Shown here piece after piece: positions 1-4,522 of a stretch of DNA of 39,347 nucleotides. The notes under the pieces were generated by a model. The model saw only the letters and a program-made list of their open reading frames with translations. It was not told the DNA's origin and made no database searches. Within the stretch, counting starts at the first letter, position 1. Each line of letters opens with the position of its first letter. Location of the stretch: IMG/VR virus record IMGVR_UViG_3300048929_000314, positions 1 to 39,347 of that record; one strand, given 5' to 3'. The stretch comes from a virus. The position numbers were made by a program, and so were the translations under genes.

Positions 1-2
1 CA

Positions 3-137
3 CACATCGTCCCGATTCGTCTCGACGACGACGGCCTCGGCGAGCTCGACACGAAACGAGCCCGCCGGGGCCTCGACCGTTCCAACTACTTTCGGACCCT
101 GATGCAGGAGGACAGCAATGGCACCGAAGAAGCGTGA
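3..137 (+). CDS. Partial small protein, ribbon-helix-helix-like (5' end cut off by window)
   Basis: The reading frame is open from the window edge and ends with TGA at 135-137. The 44 visible residues include IRLDDDGLGELDTKRARRG followed by LDRSNYFRTLMQED. A short strand, then a helix with basic residues, then SNYFR is the look of ribbon-helix-helix (CopG/Arc-type) DNA-binding proteins, so a small regulator is possible. The next gene starts at 118 inside its 3' end, which supports translational coupling. The N-terminus is outside the window, so length and family cannot be settled. Confidence 0.55.
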   Translation, partial: HIVPIRLDDDGLGELDTKRARRGLDRSNYFRTLMQEDSNGTEEA

Positions 138-429
138 CGCCGTATTCGAGCGTCTGGCCCGACTGCGCCGCGAGTGCTGGCAGTCGCCGTGGCGCGGCGC
201 CCGTCGCGACCCGGAGACCGACCTGCCGTCGAAGTACGTCCGGCTGAACGCCGTCGAGATGCGCCACGCCGCGCTCACCGGCGGTGTCGCCATCGCTGAG
301 CGCGAGGCGCTGCGGCTCGGACTGATCGACCCGCCGGAGCCGGAGCCCGAGGAGCCGGCCGACATCCTCGACGCCATCGCCCAGACGGCGAAGACGTTCC
401 GGGCCGCCGCAGGTCAGGTGCCGGCATGA
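118..429 (+). CDS. Hypothetical protein, 103 aa, upstream of terminase small subunit
   Basis: I do not recognise a family. The N-terminal 35 residues are basic and arginine-rich (ERLARLRRECWQSPW), the middle is probably helical (AVEMRHAALTGGVAIAEREALRLGL), followed by an acidic proline-glutamate stretch and a short C-terminal helix. The ATG at 118 is preceded by AGGAGG at a good distance, which fixes the start. It overlaps the partial gene upstream by 20 nt and the terminase small subunit gene downstream by 4 nt (ATGA), so it is co-transcribed with the packaging genes. A DNA-binding accessory role would fit but is not shown. Confidence 0.75.
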   Translation: MAPKKRDAVFERLARLRRECWQSPWRGARRDPETDLPSKYVRLNAVEMRHAALTGGVAIAEREALRLGLIDPPEPEPEEPADILDAIAQTAKTFRAAAGQVPA

Positions 430-1064
430 CCGACCAGATCCGCCACGTCGAGATCCCGGCGCCGACCACCGTCCCGACGACGTCGAAGCGCAAGCCGCTG
501 AAGGCGCGCGTCCCCGTCCTGCCCCGGCTCGAGGTGGACGTCCAGCGCTTGCCGACGCCGACACAGCGCTCCGTCGCCTGCGTGAACCTGCGCCTCGACG
601 GCGTGCCGTTCTACAAGATCGCCGAGCTGCTGGACTACTCGGATGCCGCGGCCGCCAAGTCGGCGTACATCGCGGCGCTGTCGAGCACGCACGCCCCGGA
701 GGATTGGGACACGCTGCGCCAGTCCGAGGTGATGCGCGCCGAGCAGCAGTGGGCGCGCTCGTCGGCCATGGCCCAGGCGGACTTCCTGGTCATCTACGAC
801 GAGGAGACCGGCGAGGAGATCGAGCGCATCCCGAACACCGAAAAGCTGCGGTGGCATGAGCAGGCGTCGAAGGATCTGATGGCGCACGCGATCATCGCCG
901 GCGCCAAGGCGCCCAGCCGCGTCGAGGTGTCCGCCAGCTCGGCCGAGCTGAACCAGATGGTGCAGGTCATGCTCACCCAGGTCGACGGCGACAGGCTCGC
1001 GATCGAGGCCGACATCTGGGATGCCGACCTCGTGCCCGACGAGGCCGACCCGATGGGGGACTGA
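426..1064 (+). CDS. Terminase small subunit (putative)
   Basis: This 212-aa protein has a helix-turn-helix-like segment at about residues 55-95 (CVNLRLDGVPFYKIAELLDY, then a second helix), as expected for the DNA-recognition domain of phage small terminases. The C-terminal half is helical and acidic (LNQMVQVMLTQVDGDRLAIE), fitting an oligomerisation region. Small terminases bind the packaging start site and hand DNA to the large subunit. Position supports the call: it starts on the ATGA overlap with the gene before it and lies two tiny genes ahead of the large terminase. The assignment rests on context and fold-like pattern, because small terminases diverge strongly. Confidence 0.65.
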   Translation: MTDQIRHVEIPAPTTVPTTSKRKPLKARVPVLPRLEVDVQRLPTPTQRSVACVNLRLDGVPFYKIAELLDYSDAAAAKSAYIAALSSTHAPEDWDTLRQSEVMRAEQQWARSSAMAQADFLVIYDEETGEEIERIPNTEKLRWHEQASKDLMAHAIIAGAKAPSRVEVSASSAELNQMVQVMLTQVDGDRLAIEADIWDADLVPDEADPMGD

Positions 1065-1210
1065 TGGGCCCGCTCTACTTCGTCGGCCTGGCGATGGCGT
1101 TCCTGTTCTGGCCCGTCGTCGTGTTCGTGATCCTCCGCGCAATGTGGCGCTTCGTCGTGTTCGGGATCTCGCGTCCCGGGATGCCGGGGGATCGTCATGG
1201 GCGACCGTGA
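1064..1210 (+). CDS. Tiny single-span membrane protein, 48 aa
   Basis: The ATG at 1064 overlaps the TGA of the terminase small subunit (TGATG) and the frame ends with TGA at 1208-1210, inside the next gene. The product begins MGPLYFVGLAMAFLFWPVVV and continues hydrophobic to about residue 26, then turns basic (RAMWRF...RPGMPGDRHGRP). That is one clear transmembrane helix with a positive tail, predicted cytoplasmic. No family recognised. The tight overlaps on both sides argue that it is translated; function is unknown. Confidence 0.6.
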   Translation: MGPLYFVGLAMAFLFWPVVVFVILRAMWRFVVFGISRPGMPGDRHGRP

Positions 1211-1583
1211 CCCGCTTCAGGTCGTCCGGGATGCCGTTGCGGCGAGGGCCGCAGAGACGGCATCGCGTCACCGTGCAGCCAGCCAGTACGCCCACGTCTC
1301 GCGCGTCGGGCTGTCCGTGGCGGCGCACTCGTTCCTGGTAGAGGCTGCGCGCAAGCGCGGCATCTCCATCTCCGGCTACATCCGGCGCGCTACGCTGGCG
1401 CTCGTGGCGATGGACCTCGGTCTGGAAGCCACGGACCTGTTCGAGAAGGACATCGCGATCACCCCAATCGGGCGACGCGGTGCCCCACCCTCGCGTGATA
1501 TCGACGGAGCCCTGTACGGGCGGTGGGAGGTGCAGCCCGGTGAGCCTCGAGACGGTGCCGAACGCGAAGGATCTGCTGCGTAA
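1197..1583 (+). CDS. Hypothetical protein with ribbon-helix-helix-like core, 128 aa
   Basis: The central part (about residues 36-75) reads RVGLSVAAHSFLVEAARKRG then ISISGYIRRATLALVAMDLG. A basic strand, a helix, a turn and a second helix with the ISISGYIRR pattern resembles ribbon-helix-helix antitoxin or regulator folds. The C-terminal third is low in hydrophobics and probably disordered. It starts at 1197, 14 nt before the end of the tiny membrane gene, and overlaps the start of the large terminase by 44 nt. It may be a DNA-binding partner in packaging or a regulator; nothing in the sequence decides this. Confidence 0.65.
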   Translation: MGDRDPLQVVRDAVAARAAETASRHRAASQYAHVSRVGLSVAAHSFLVEAARKRGISISGYIRRATLALVAMDLGLEATDLFEKDIAITPIGRRGAPPSRDIDGALYGRWEVQPGEPRDGAEREGSAA

Positions 1584-3054
1584 GATCGACCGGCTGCCCG
1601 AGAAGCAGCGCGTCGAGCTGCTCGAGCGGTACAACCGCAAGACGAACGGCGAGGTCAAGATCTGGTACTGCACGCAGCGTGGCCGCTCGTGCGACGGGGA
1701 GCCTCACGAGGGCGTGCCGTACAAGCACGCTCGCGGTGACCAGTGGCCGCCGCCGGGGCAGTGGGACGTGTGGTTCTACATGGCCGGCCGAGGCGCCGGC
1801 AAGACGAAGGCCGGTGGCAACTGGGCCCGCAAGATGGCGCAGAAGACCGACCGCCTGGCGATGATCGGTCGGCGCGGCAAGGACGTCCGCCAGACGATGG
1901 TGGAGGGTCCGGCCGGGCTCATCAAGGCGTGTGAGGCAGCGGGCGAGAGCTACGACTGGAAGCCCGCCCTGATGGAGTTCACCTTCGAGAACGGCGCGAA
2001 GGCGTTCGGCTACTCGGCGGAGGAGCCGGAGTCGCTGCGTGGCCCGGAGCACGGTGGCGGCTGGCTCGACGAGCCCTGCCACATGGTGCTGATCGAGGAG
2101 GTCTGGTCGAACTACACGCTGGGTCTGCGGTCGCAGGGCGTCCCGGGTGGTGCCCGCACGCTGCTGACGTCGTCGCCACTGCCGGTGAAGTGGACCCGGG
2201 AGCGGATCGAGGAGAAGGGCCAGGAGCTCGAGTCGATCGACGAGGAGACCGGCCTGCCCGACCGGGCGCCGACGACCGTGCTGGTGTCGGTGCCGACGTC
2301 GGTGAACCTGAAGAACCTGGACGAGGGGTACAAGCGCCGCGTCATCAACCCGCTGAAGGGCACCCGGAAGGGTCGCCAGGAACTGGACGCCATGCTGCTC
2401 GAGGACGTCGAGGGCGCGCTGTGGCAGTCGGCCTGGCTGAAGCGGAAGAAGATCAAGCGCGAGGACATGGATCGCGTCGTCGTCGCGATCGACCCGGCGG
2501 GCTCCGACGCGAAGTCGTCCGACCTCACCGGCATCATCGCGGCCTGCAAGTACGGCGACCGCTACGGCGTGCTGAAGGACATCTCCGACCGCTACACGCC
2601 GAACGCCTGGGCGCTCGCCGCCATCAAGCTGTACGAGGATCTGGACGCCGACGCGATCGTGCTCGAGCGCTACGGTGGCGCGTCGGCCACCACGATCCTG
2701 CGCAACGCTGGATTCAAGGGCAAGATCATCGAGGTGAAGGCGCGGCAGGGGAAGTTCGCCCGGGCCGAGCCGATCGCCGGACTCTACGAGCAGATCGTCG
2801 TCGACCACCTGGAAGGTGCCGACCTCGCCGACTACGAGGACGAGCTGCTGACCTGGGTGCCCGGCGTCACGAAGAAGTCCCCCGACCGCCTCGACGCCGG
2901 GGTCTGGGCGCTGACCGACCTGTCGGGCAAGCATCACGTATCGTCGTCCCTCGGCTCCGCCAAGGGAACCGTCTCAGCACGCCCGCGCAACCAGGCGCCG
3001 GGCTCGAACTACCGGAGGAAGAATTGGGCGCAGGGCCTGCGGACATCGCGGTGA
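1540..3054 (+). CDS. terL: Terminase large subunit (packaging ATPase and nuclease)
   Basis: This is the motor that pumps DNA into the prohead and cuts it. The Walker A loop MAGRGAGKTKAG is near residue 78, and the region GPEHGGGWLDEP near residue 165 corresponds to Walker B (acidic pair DE). The nuclease half shows VVVAIDPAGSDAKSSDLTGI, then DAIVLERYGGASATT, then DRLDAGVWALTDL, the RNase H-like acidic motifs. I chose GTG at 1540 because GGGAGG lies 9 nt upstream; the ATG at 1480 has no good ribosome site and would deepen the overlap with the gene before. From 1540 the protein has 504 residues, normal for the family. It ends on a GTGA overlap with the next gene. Confidence 0.95.
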   Translation: MSLETVPNAKDLLRKIDRLPEKQRVELLERYNRKTNGEVKIWYCTQRGRSCDGEPHEGVPYKHARGDQWPPPGQWDVWFYMAGRGAGKTKAGGNWARKMAQKTDRLAMIGRRGKDVRQTMVEGPAGLIKACEAAGESYDWKPALMEFTFENGAKAFGYSAEEPESLRGPEHGGGWLDEPCHMVLIEEVWSNYTLGLRSQGVPGGARTLLTSSPLPVKWTRERIEEKGQELESIDEETGLPDRAPTTVLVSVPTSVNLKNLDEGYKRRVINPLKGTRKGRQELDAMLLEDVEGALWQSAWLKRKKIKREDMDRVVVAIDPAGSDAKSSDLTGIIAACKYGDRYGVLKDISDRYTPNAWALAAIKLYEDLDADAIVLERYGGASATTILRNAGFKGKIIEVKARQGKFARAEPIAGLYEQIVVDHLEGADLADYEDELLTWVPGVTKKSPDRLDAGVWALTDLSGKHHVSSSLGSAKGTVSARPRNQAPGSNYRRKNWAQGLRTSR

Positions 3055-3383
3055 CCTGGGAGACTCTCCCGATCATCGTGCTCACGATCGCGACGGCGAT
3101 CCTCGGCGTGGGGCGCTTCACGCGCGCCGTCGTCTACGACGACTTCCCGCCGACGAAGTGGTGGCGGGAGACGTGGGCCATCTGGACGGACGGCACCGGC
3201 TGGCTCGAGCTATTCACGTGCTGGTGGTGCTTCTCGTTCTGGGCTTCGCTCGCCTGCATCGGGTGGTACATCGGCGGCATGTTCGTGGTGTGGATCGCCT
3301 GGGCATGGTGGATCTTCTGGGGCGGCCTCGCGATTGCGTACCTCGCCGCTATGGTCATCACGCGCGACGACCCGAACAGCTAG
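3051..3383 (+). CDS. Membrane protein, DUF1360-like, 110 aa
   Basis: Starts with GTG in the GTGA overlap with the terminase stop. An N-terminal membrane helix (LPIIVLTIATAILGVGRFTR), a Trp-rich middle, the motif LFTCWWCFSFWASL, and two further hydrophobic stretches (CIGWYIGGMFVVWIAWAWWI, GGLAIAYLAAMVI) indicate an integral membrane protein of three or four helices. The CWWCxxFW pattern is typical of the DUF1360 family, found in many phages and Bacillus-type genomes; its function is not established. It is the last gene before a strong hairpin and the tRNA genes. Confidence 0.75.
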   Translation: MTWETLPIIVLTIATAILGVGRFTRAVVYDDFPPTKWWRETWAIWTDGTGWLELFTCWWCFSFWASLACIGWYIGGMFVVWIAWAWWIFWGGLAIAYLAAMVITRDDPNS

Positions 3384-3403
3384 GCTGGCCGCGTAGTCCC
3401 CAA

Positions 3404-3434
3404 GGCCCCCACCTCTCCCCAGGAGGTGGGGGCC
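3404..3434 (+). terminator. Strong hairpin after the terminase operon
   Basis: A perfect 12-bp stem, GGCCCCCACCTC (3404-3415) against GAGGTGGGGGCC (3423-3434), with loop TCCCCAG. There is no T-tract after it, so it is terminator-like, or an RNA-end stabiliser, rather than a textbook intrinsic terminator. It closes the first operon. Confidence 0.6.
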
Positions 3435-3438
3435 GCGC

Positions 3439-3444
3439 TATGCT
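3439..3444 (+). promoter_or_regulatory. Putative -10 element for tRNA-Gln/tRNA-Phe
   Basis: TATGCT matches TATAAT at four of six positions and lies 11 nt before the first base of tRNA-Gln, right behind the terminator hairpin. No convincing -35 box is visible. It belongs to a set of TANNNT hexamers found at gene ends across this arm. Confidence 0.4.
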
Positions 3445-3455
3445 CTGAGCAATGG

Positions 3456-3526
3456 TCCCCGCTGGTGTAACGGCAGCACGACTGGTTCTGGACCAGCCGG
3501 TCGAGGTTCGAATCCTTGGTGGGGAG
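3456..3526 (+). tRNA. tRNA-Gln (anticodon CTG)
   Basis: The cloverleaf folds well: acceptor stem TCCCCGC with GTGGGGA, D arm GTGT/GCAC, anticodon loop TTCTGGA (anticodon CTG at 3488-3490), T arm CGAGG-TTCGAAT-CCTTG, discriminator G at 3526. The outermost anticodon-stem pair is A:C, one mismatch. No CCA is encoded, so the host must add it. It decodes CAG, the main Gln codon of this genome. Confidence 0.9.
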
Positions 3527-3597
3527 CGGTGCGGAAACCGGGCTCAAGCAGTACCGGACCGTGCAAAGCCCATTCCCGGTTCGTCCGGGGTGGGTCT

Positions 3598-3670
3598 GGC
3601 CCTGTAGCTCAGTAGGCAGAGCGCGCGACTGAAAATCGCGAGGTCACTGGTTCAATCCCAGTCGGAGCCA
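3598..3670 (+). tRNA. tRNA-Phe (anticodon GAA)
   Basis: Acceptor GGCCCTG with CGGAGCC (one C:A mismatch at the fourth pair and one G:T), D arm GCTC/GAGC, anticodon stem CGCGA/TCGCG with loop CTGAAAA (GAA at 3631-3633), T arm ACTGG-TTCAATC-CCAGT, discriminator A at 3670. No encoded CCA. Decodes TTC and TTT. The 71 nt between this gene and tRNA-Gln carry no further tRNA that folds. Confidence 0.92.
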
Positions 3671-3700
3671 CGGTCGGACGCCGGTCACGCCGGGTTCGCA

Positions 3701-3740
3701 GCCTCCTCGTAACCCACATTCCGCTTTACGCCGAGGAGGC
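3701..3740 (+). promoter_or_regulatory. Inverted repeat that hides the ribosome site of the gene at 3744
   Basis: GCCTCCTCG at 3701-3709 is the exact reverse complement of CGAGGAGGC at 3732-3740. The right half contains the AGGAGG ribosome-binding sequence of the ATG at 3744. An alternative pairing keeps GCCTCCT/AGGAGGC and adds CGTAA (3708-3712) with TTACG (3726-3730) above a 3-nt bulge. Either fold would bury the ribosome site. Confidence 0.6.
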
Positions 3741-3743
3741 ATC

Positions 3744-4007
3744 ATGTCCGTCAAAGCCCGTTTCTGGGTGCAGAAGTGCACCCGCCAGGCCGTCTCTGGT
3801 GGCGCGATTGCGCGCACCGTCGAGCTGGCTCCCGTCGTCCGCGCAACGCCGCTGCCCGGCAGCGACGGCAACACCGACTGGTCGAAGTACACCCCGTCCG
3901 GCCGCATCGAGATGAACATCACCGCAGAGGGCGCCGGCGAGTGGTTCGAGGAGCGTGTCGGCAAGGACATCGCGATCTCGTTCGACGACCCTGACCCGGT
4001 CGACTAG
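3744..4007 (+). CDS. Small hypothetical protein, 87 aa, between tRNA genes
   Basis: A soluble protein with alternating strands: WVQKCTRQAV, ARTVELAPVVRA, then WSKYTPSGRIEMNITAEGAG, then EERVGKDIAISFDD. The pattern W-(S/K)-P-SG-x-I-x-M followed by a terminal strand resembles small phage proteins of unknown role often found near structural genes; I cannot name the family with certainty. The ATG at 3744 has AGGAGG 5 nt upstream, inside a hairpin that may limit its translation. The stop TAG forms the first three bases of a TAGGCT -10-like element that seems to drive the next transcript. Confidence 0.75.
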   Translation: MSVKARFWVQKCTRQAVSGGAIARTVELAPVVRATPLPGSDGNTDWSKYTPSGRIEMNITAEGAGEWFEERVGKDIAISFDDPDPVD

Positions 4008-4010
4008 GCT
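4005..4010 (+). promoter_or_regulatory. Putative -10 element for the leaderless leader peptide
   Basis: TAGGCT overlaps the stop codon of the gene before it and ends 6 nt before the ATG at 4017. That is the spacing expected of leaderless transcripts, common in Actinobacteria, where transcription starts at or next to the start codon. The -35 region is not recognisable. Confidence 0.45.
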
Positions 4011-4016
4011 GTGCTC

Positions 4017-4061
4017 ATGCGCAGTTATTCGTCGTACTCATCGGAGGCTTGGCCCCGGTAG
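4017..4061 (+). CDS. Ser/Tyr-rich leader peptide of a tRNA-operon attenuator, 14 aa
   Basis: ATG at 4017, TAG at 4059-4061, product MRSYSSYSSEAWPR. Five Ser and two Tyr codons (AGT, TAT, TCG, TCG, TAC, TCA, TCG) are packed in 4023-4043. The three tRNA genes behind the following terminator are tRNA-Tyr, tRNA-Ser(CGA) and tRNA-Ser(GCT), which read six of these seven codons (all but TCA). There is no Shine-Dalgarno sequence, but the -10-like TAGGCT lies 6 nt upstream, so a leaderless start is likely. By analogy with amino-acid operon leaders, a ribosome stalled for lack of charged tRNA-Ser or tRNA-Tyr would let transcription continue. Layout is seen; regulation is inferred. Confidence 0.55.
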   Translation: MRSYSSYSSEAWPR

Positions 4062-4082
4062 TTCGGCGACTCTCGAACTCCC
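4057..4082 (+). promoter_or_regulatory. Candidate antiterminator hairpin
   Basis: AGTTCG (4060-4065) pairs perfectly with CGAACT (4074-4079), and GG at 4057-4058 can pair with CC at 4081-4082 across a T:C mismatch. The right strand shares 4076-4082 with the left strand of the terminator, so both cannot form at once. A ribosome at the leader stop codon (4059-4061) would cover the left strand; one stalled on the Ser/Tyr codons would leave it free. Confidence 0.45.
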
Positions 4083-4109
4083 TCGGCCCTCCTGGGTCGG
4101 GGGAGTTTT
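4076..4109 (+). terminator. Intrinsic terminator ahead of tRNA-Tyr/Ser/Ser
   Basis: A 14-bp stem, AACTCCCTCGGCCC (4076-4089) with GGGTCGGGGGAGTT (4094-4107), two G:T wobbles, loop TCCT, running into TTTT at 4106-4109. It is the best-formed intrinsic terminator on this arm and lies 13 nt before tRNA-Tyr. Confidence 0.8.
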
Positions 4110-4122
4110 GCGTTCCGGCCAC

Positions 4123-4192
4123 GGCATCGAAACCAGGCGGTGGGCGCGGGCTGTAAACCTGTAGCCACGGGGTTCGACACCCTGCGATGCCA
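4123..4192 (+). tRNA. tRNA-Tyr (anticodon GTA), short variable arm
   Basis: Acceptor GGCATCG/CGATGCC is a perfect 7-bp stem; anticodon loop CTGTAAA (GTA at 4153-4155); T arm CGGGG-TTCGACA-CCCTG; discriminator A at 4192. The D arm is reduced (CCA/TGG around GGCGG). The variable region is only five bases (AGCCA), whereas bacterial tRNA-Tyr normally has a long variable arm. The gene is 70 nt without CCA. Decodes TAC/TAT. Confidence 0.88.
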
Positions 4193-4193
4193 C

Positions 4194-4275
4194 GGAGAGT
4201 GAAGCAGCGTGGCGCTGTACCCGTCTCGAAAACGGTTGGTCCGCAAGGGCAGGGGTTCGATCCCTCCTCTCTCCG
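4194..4275 (+). tRNA. tRNA-Ser (anticodon CGA)
   Basis: Only one base separates it from tRNA-Tyr. Acceptor GGAGAGT/TCTCTCC (last pair T:T), D stem AGC/GCT, anticodon loop CTCGAAA (CGA at 4227-4229) on a 4-bp stem CCGT/ACGG, a long variable arm around GTCCGCAAGGGC, T loop TTCGATC, discriminator G. The long variable arm and G73 are serine identity features. Decodes TCG, the codon used three times in the leader peptide. Confidence 0.87.
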
Positions 4276-4276
4276 C

Positions 4277-4361
4277 GGAAGGTGACGACCGGCAGGTGCC
4301 GGCGCTCGCTTGCTAGGCGACGCGCGCCGAGAGGCGTGGGGTTCGACTCCTCCGCCTTCCG
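4277..4361 (+). tRNA. tRNA-Ser (anticodon GCT)
   Basis: Starts one base after the previous tRNA. Acceptor GGAAGGT/GCCTTCC, anticodon loop TTGCTAG (GCT at 4312-4314) on TCGC/GCGA, long variable arm GCGCC-GAGA-GGCGT, T loop TTCGACT, discriminator G at 4361. Decodes AGC and AGT. The three genes Tyr, Ser, Ser must come from one precursor that is processed at the single-base joints. Confidence 0.9.
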
Positions 4362-4418
4362 CTCTGCTACGCTCGCCCCGACTGGTTCTCTGGACCGGGT
4401 CATGCACCCGATCCACAG

Positions 4419-4448
4419 CGAACGCCCCGCCGTAGTGCGGGGTGTTCG
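4419..4448 (+). terminator. Hairpin after the tRNA-Ser genes
   Basis: CGAACGCCCCGC (4419-4430) pairs with GCGGGGTGTTCG (4437-4448), 12 bp with one G:T, loop CGTAGT. No T-tract. A smaller hairpin, 4392-4400 with 4406-4414 (9 bp, one mismatch, loop CATGC), precedes it. The gap 4362-4522 otherwise holds a TACGCT hexamer (4368-4373) and a stretch similar to the tRNA-Gln anticodon arm. Confidence 0.55.
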
Positions 4449-4470
4449 TGCGTGTGGGCAGCCGCCCCGC

Positions 4471-4476
4471 TATGAT
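4471..4476 (+). promoter_or_regulatory. Putative -10 element for portal and head genes
   Basis: TATGAT matches TATAAT at five of six positions, lies directly after the terminator hairpin and 46 nt before the portal start. The -35 position (about 4448-4453) is poor. Best -10 match in the window. Confidence 0.5.
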
Positions 4477-4522
4477 CCATCGCAGGGCGCAGAGCGCCAC
4501 CAGCGCTACGTGAGGGGTCGGG

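Noticed and set aside
1480-1539. ATG at 1480 as the start of the large terminase
   Set aside because: No ribosome site before it and a 104-nt overlap with the gene upstream; GTG 1540 has GGGAGG at good distance.
414-1673. Long open frame on the minus strand (419 codons) across the terminase genes
   Set aside because: It is antisense to well-supported packaging genes, has no ribosome site or recognisable domain and an arginine-rich, low-sense composition typical of shadow frames in GC-rich DNA.
3527-3597. Spacer between tRNA-Gln and tRNA-Phe tested as a further tRNA
   Set aside because: A TTCGT hairpin and a GGGCT/AGCCC pairing exist, but no acceptor stem, anticodon arm or proper seven-base T loop can be formed.
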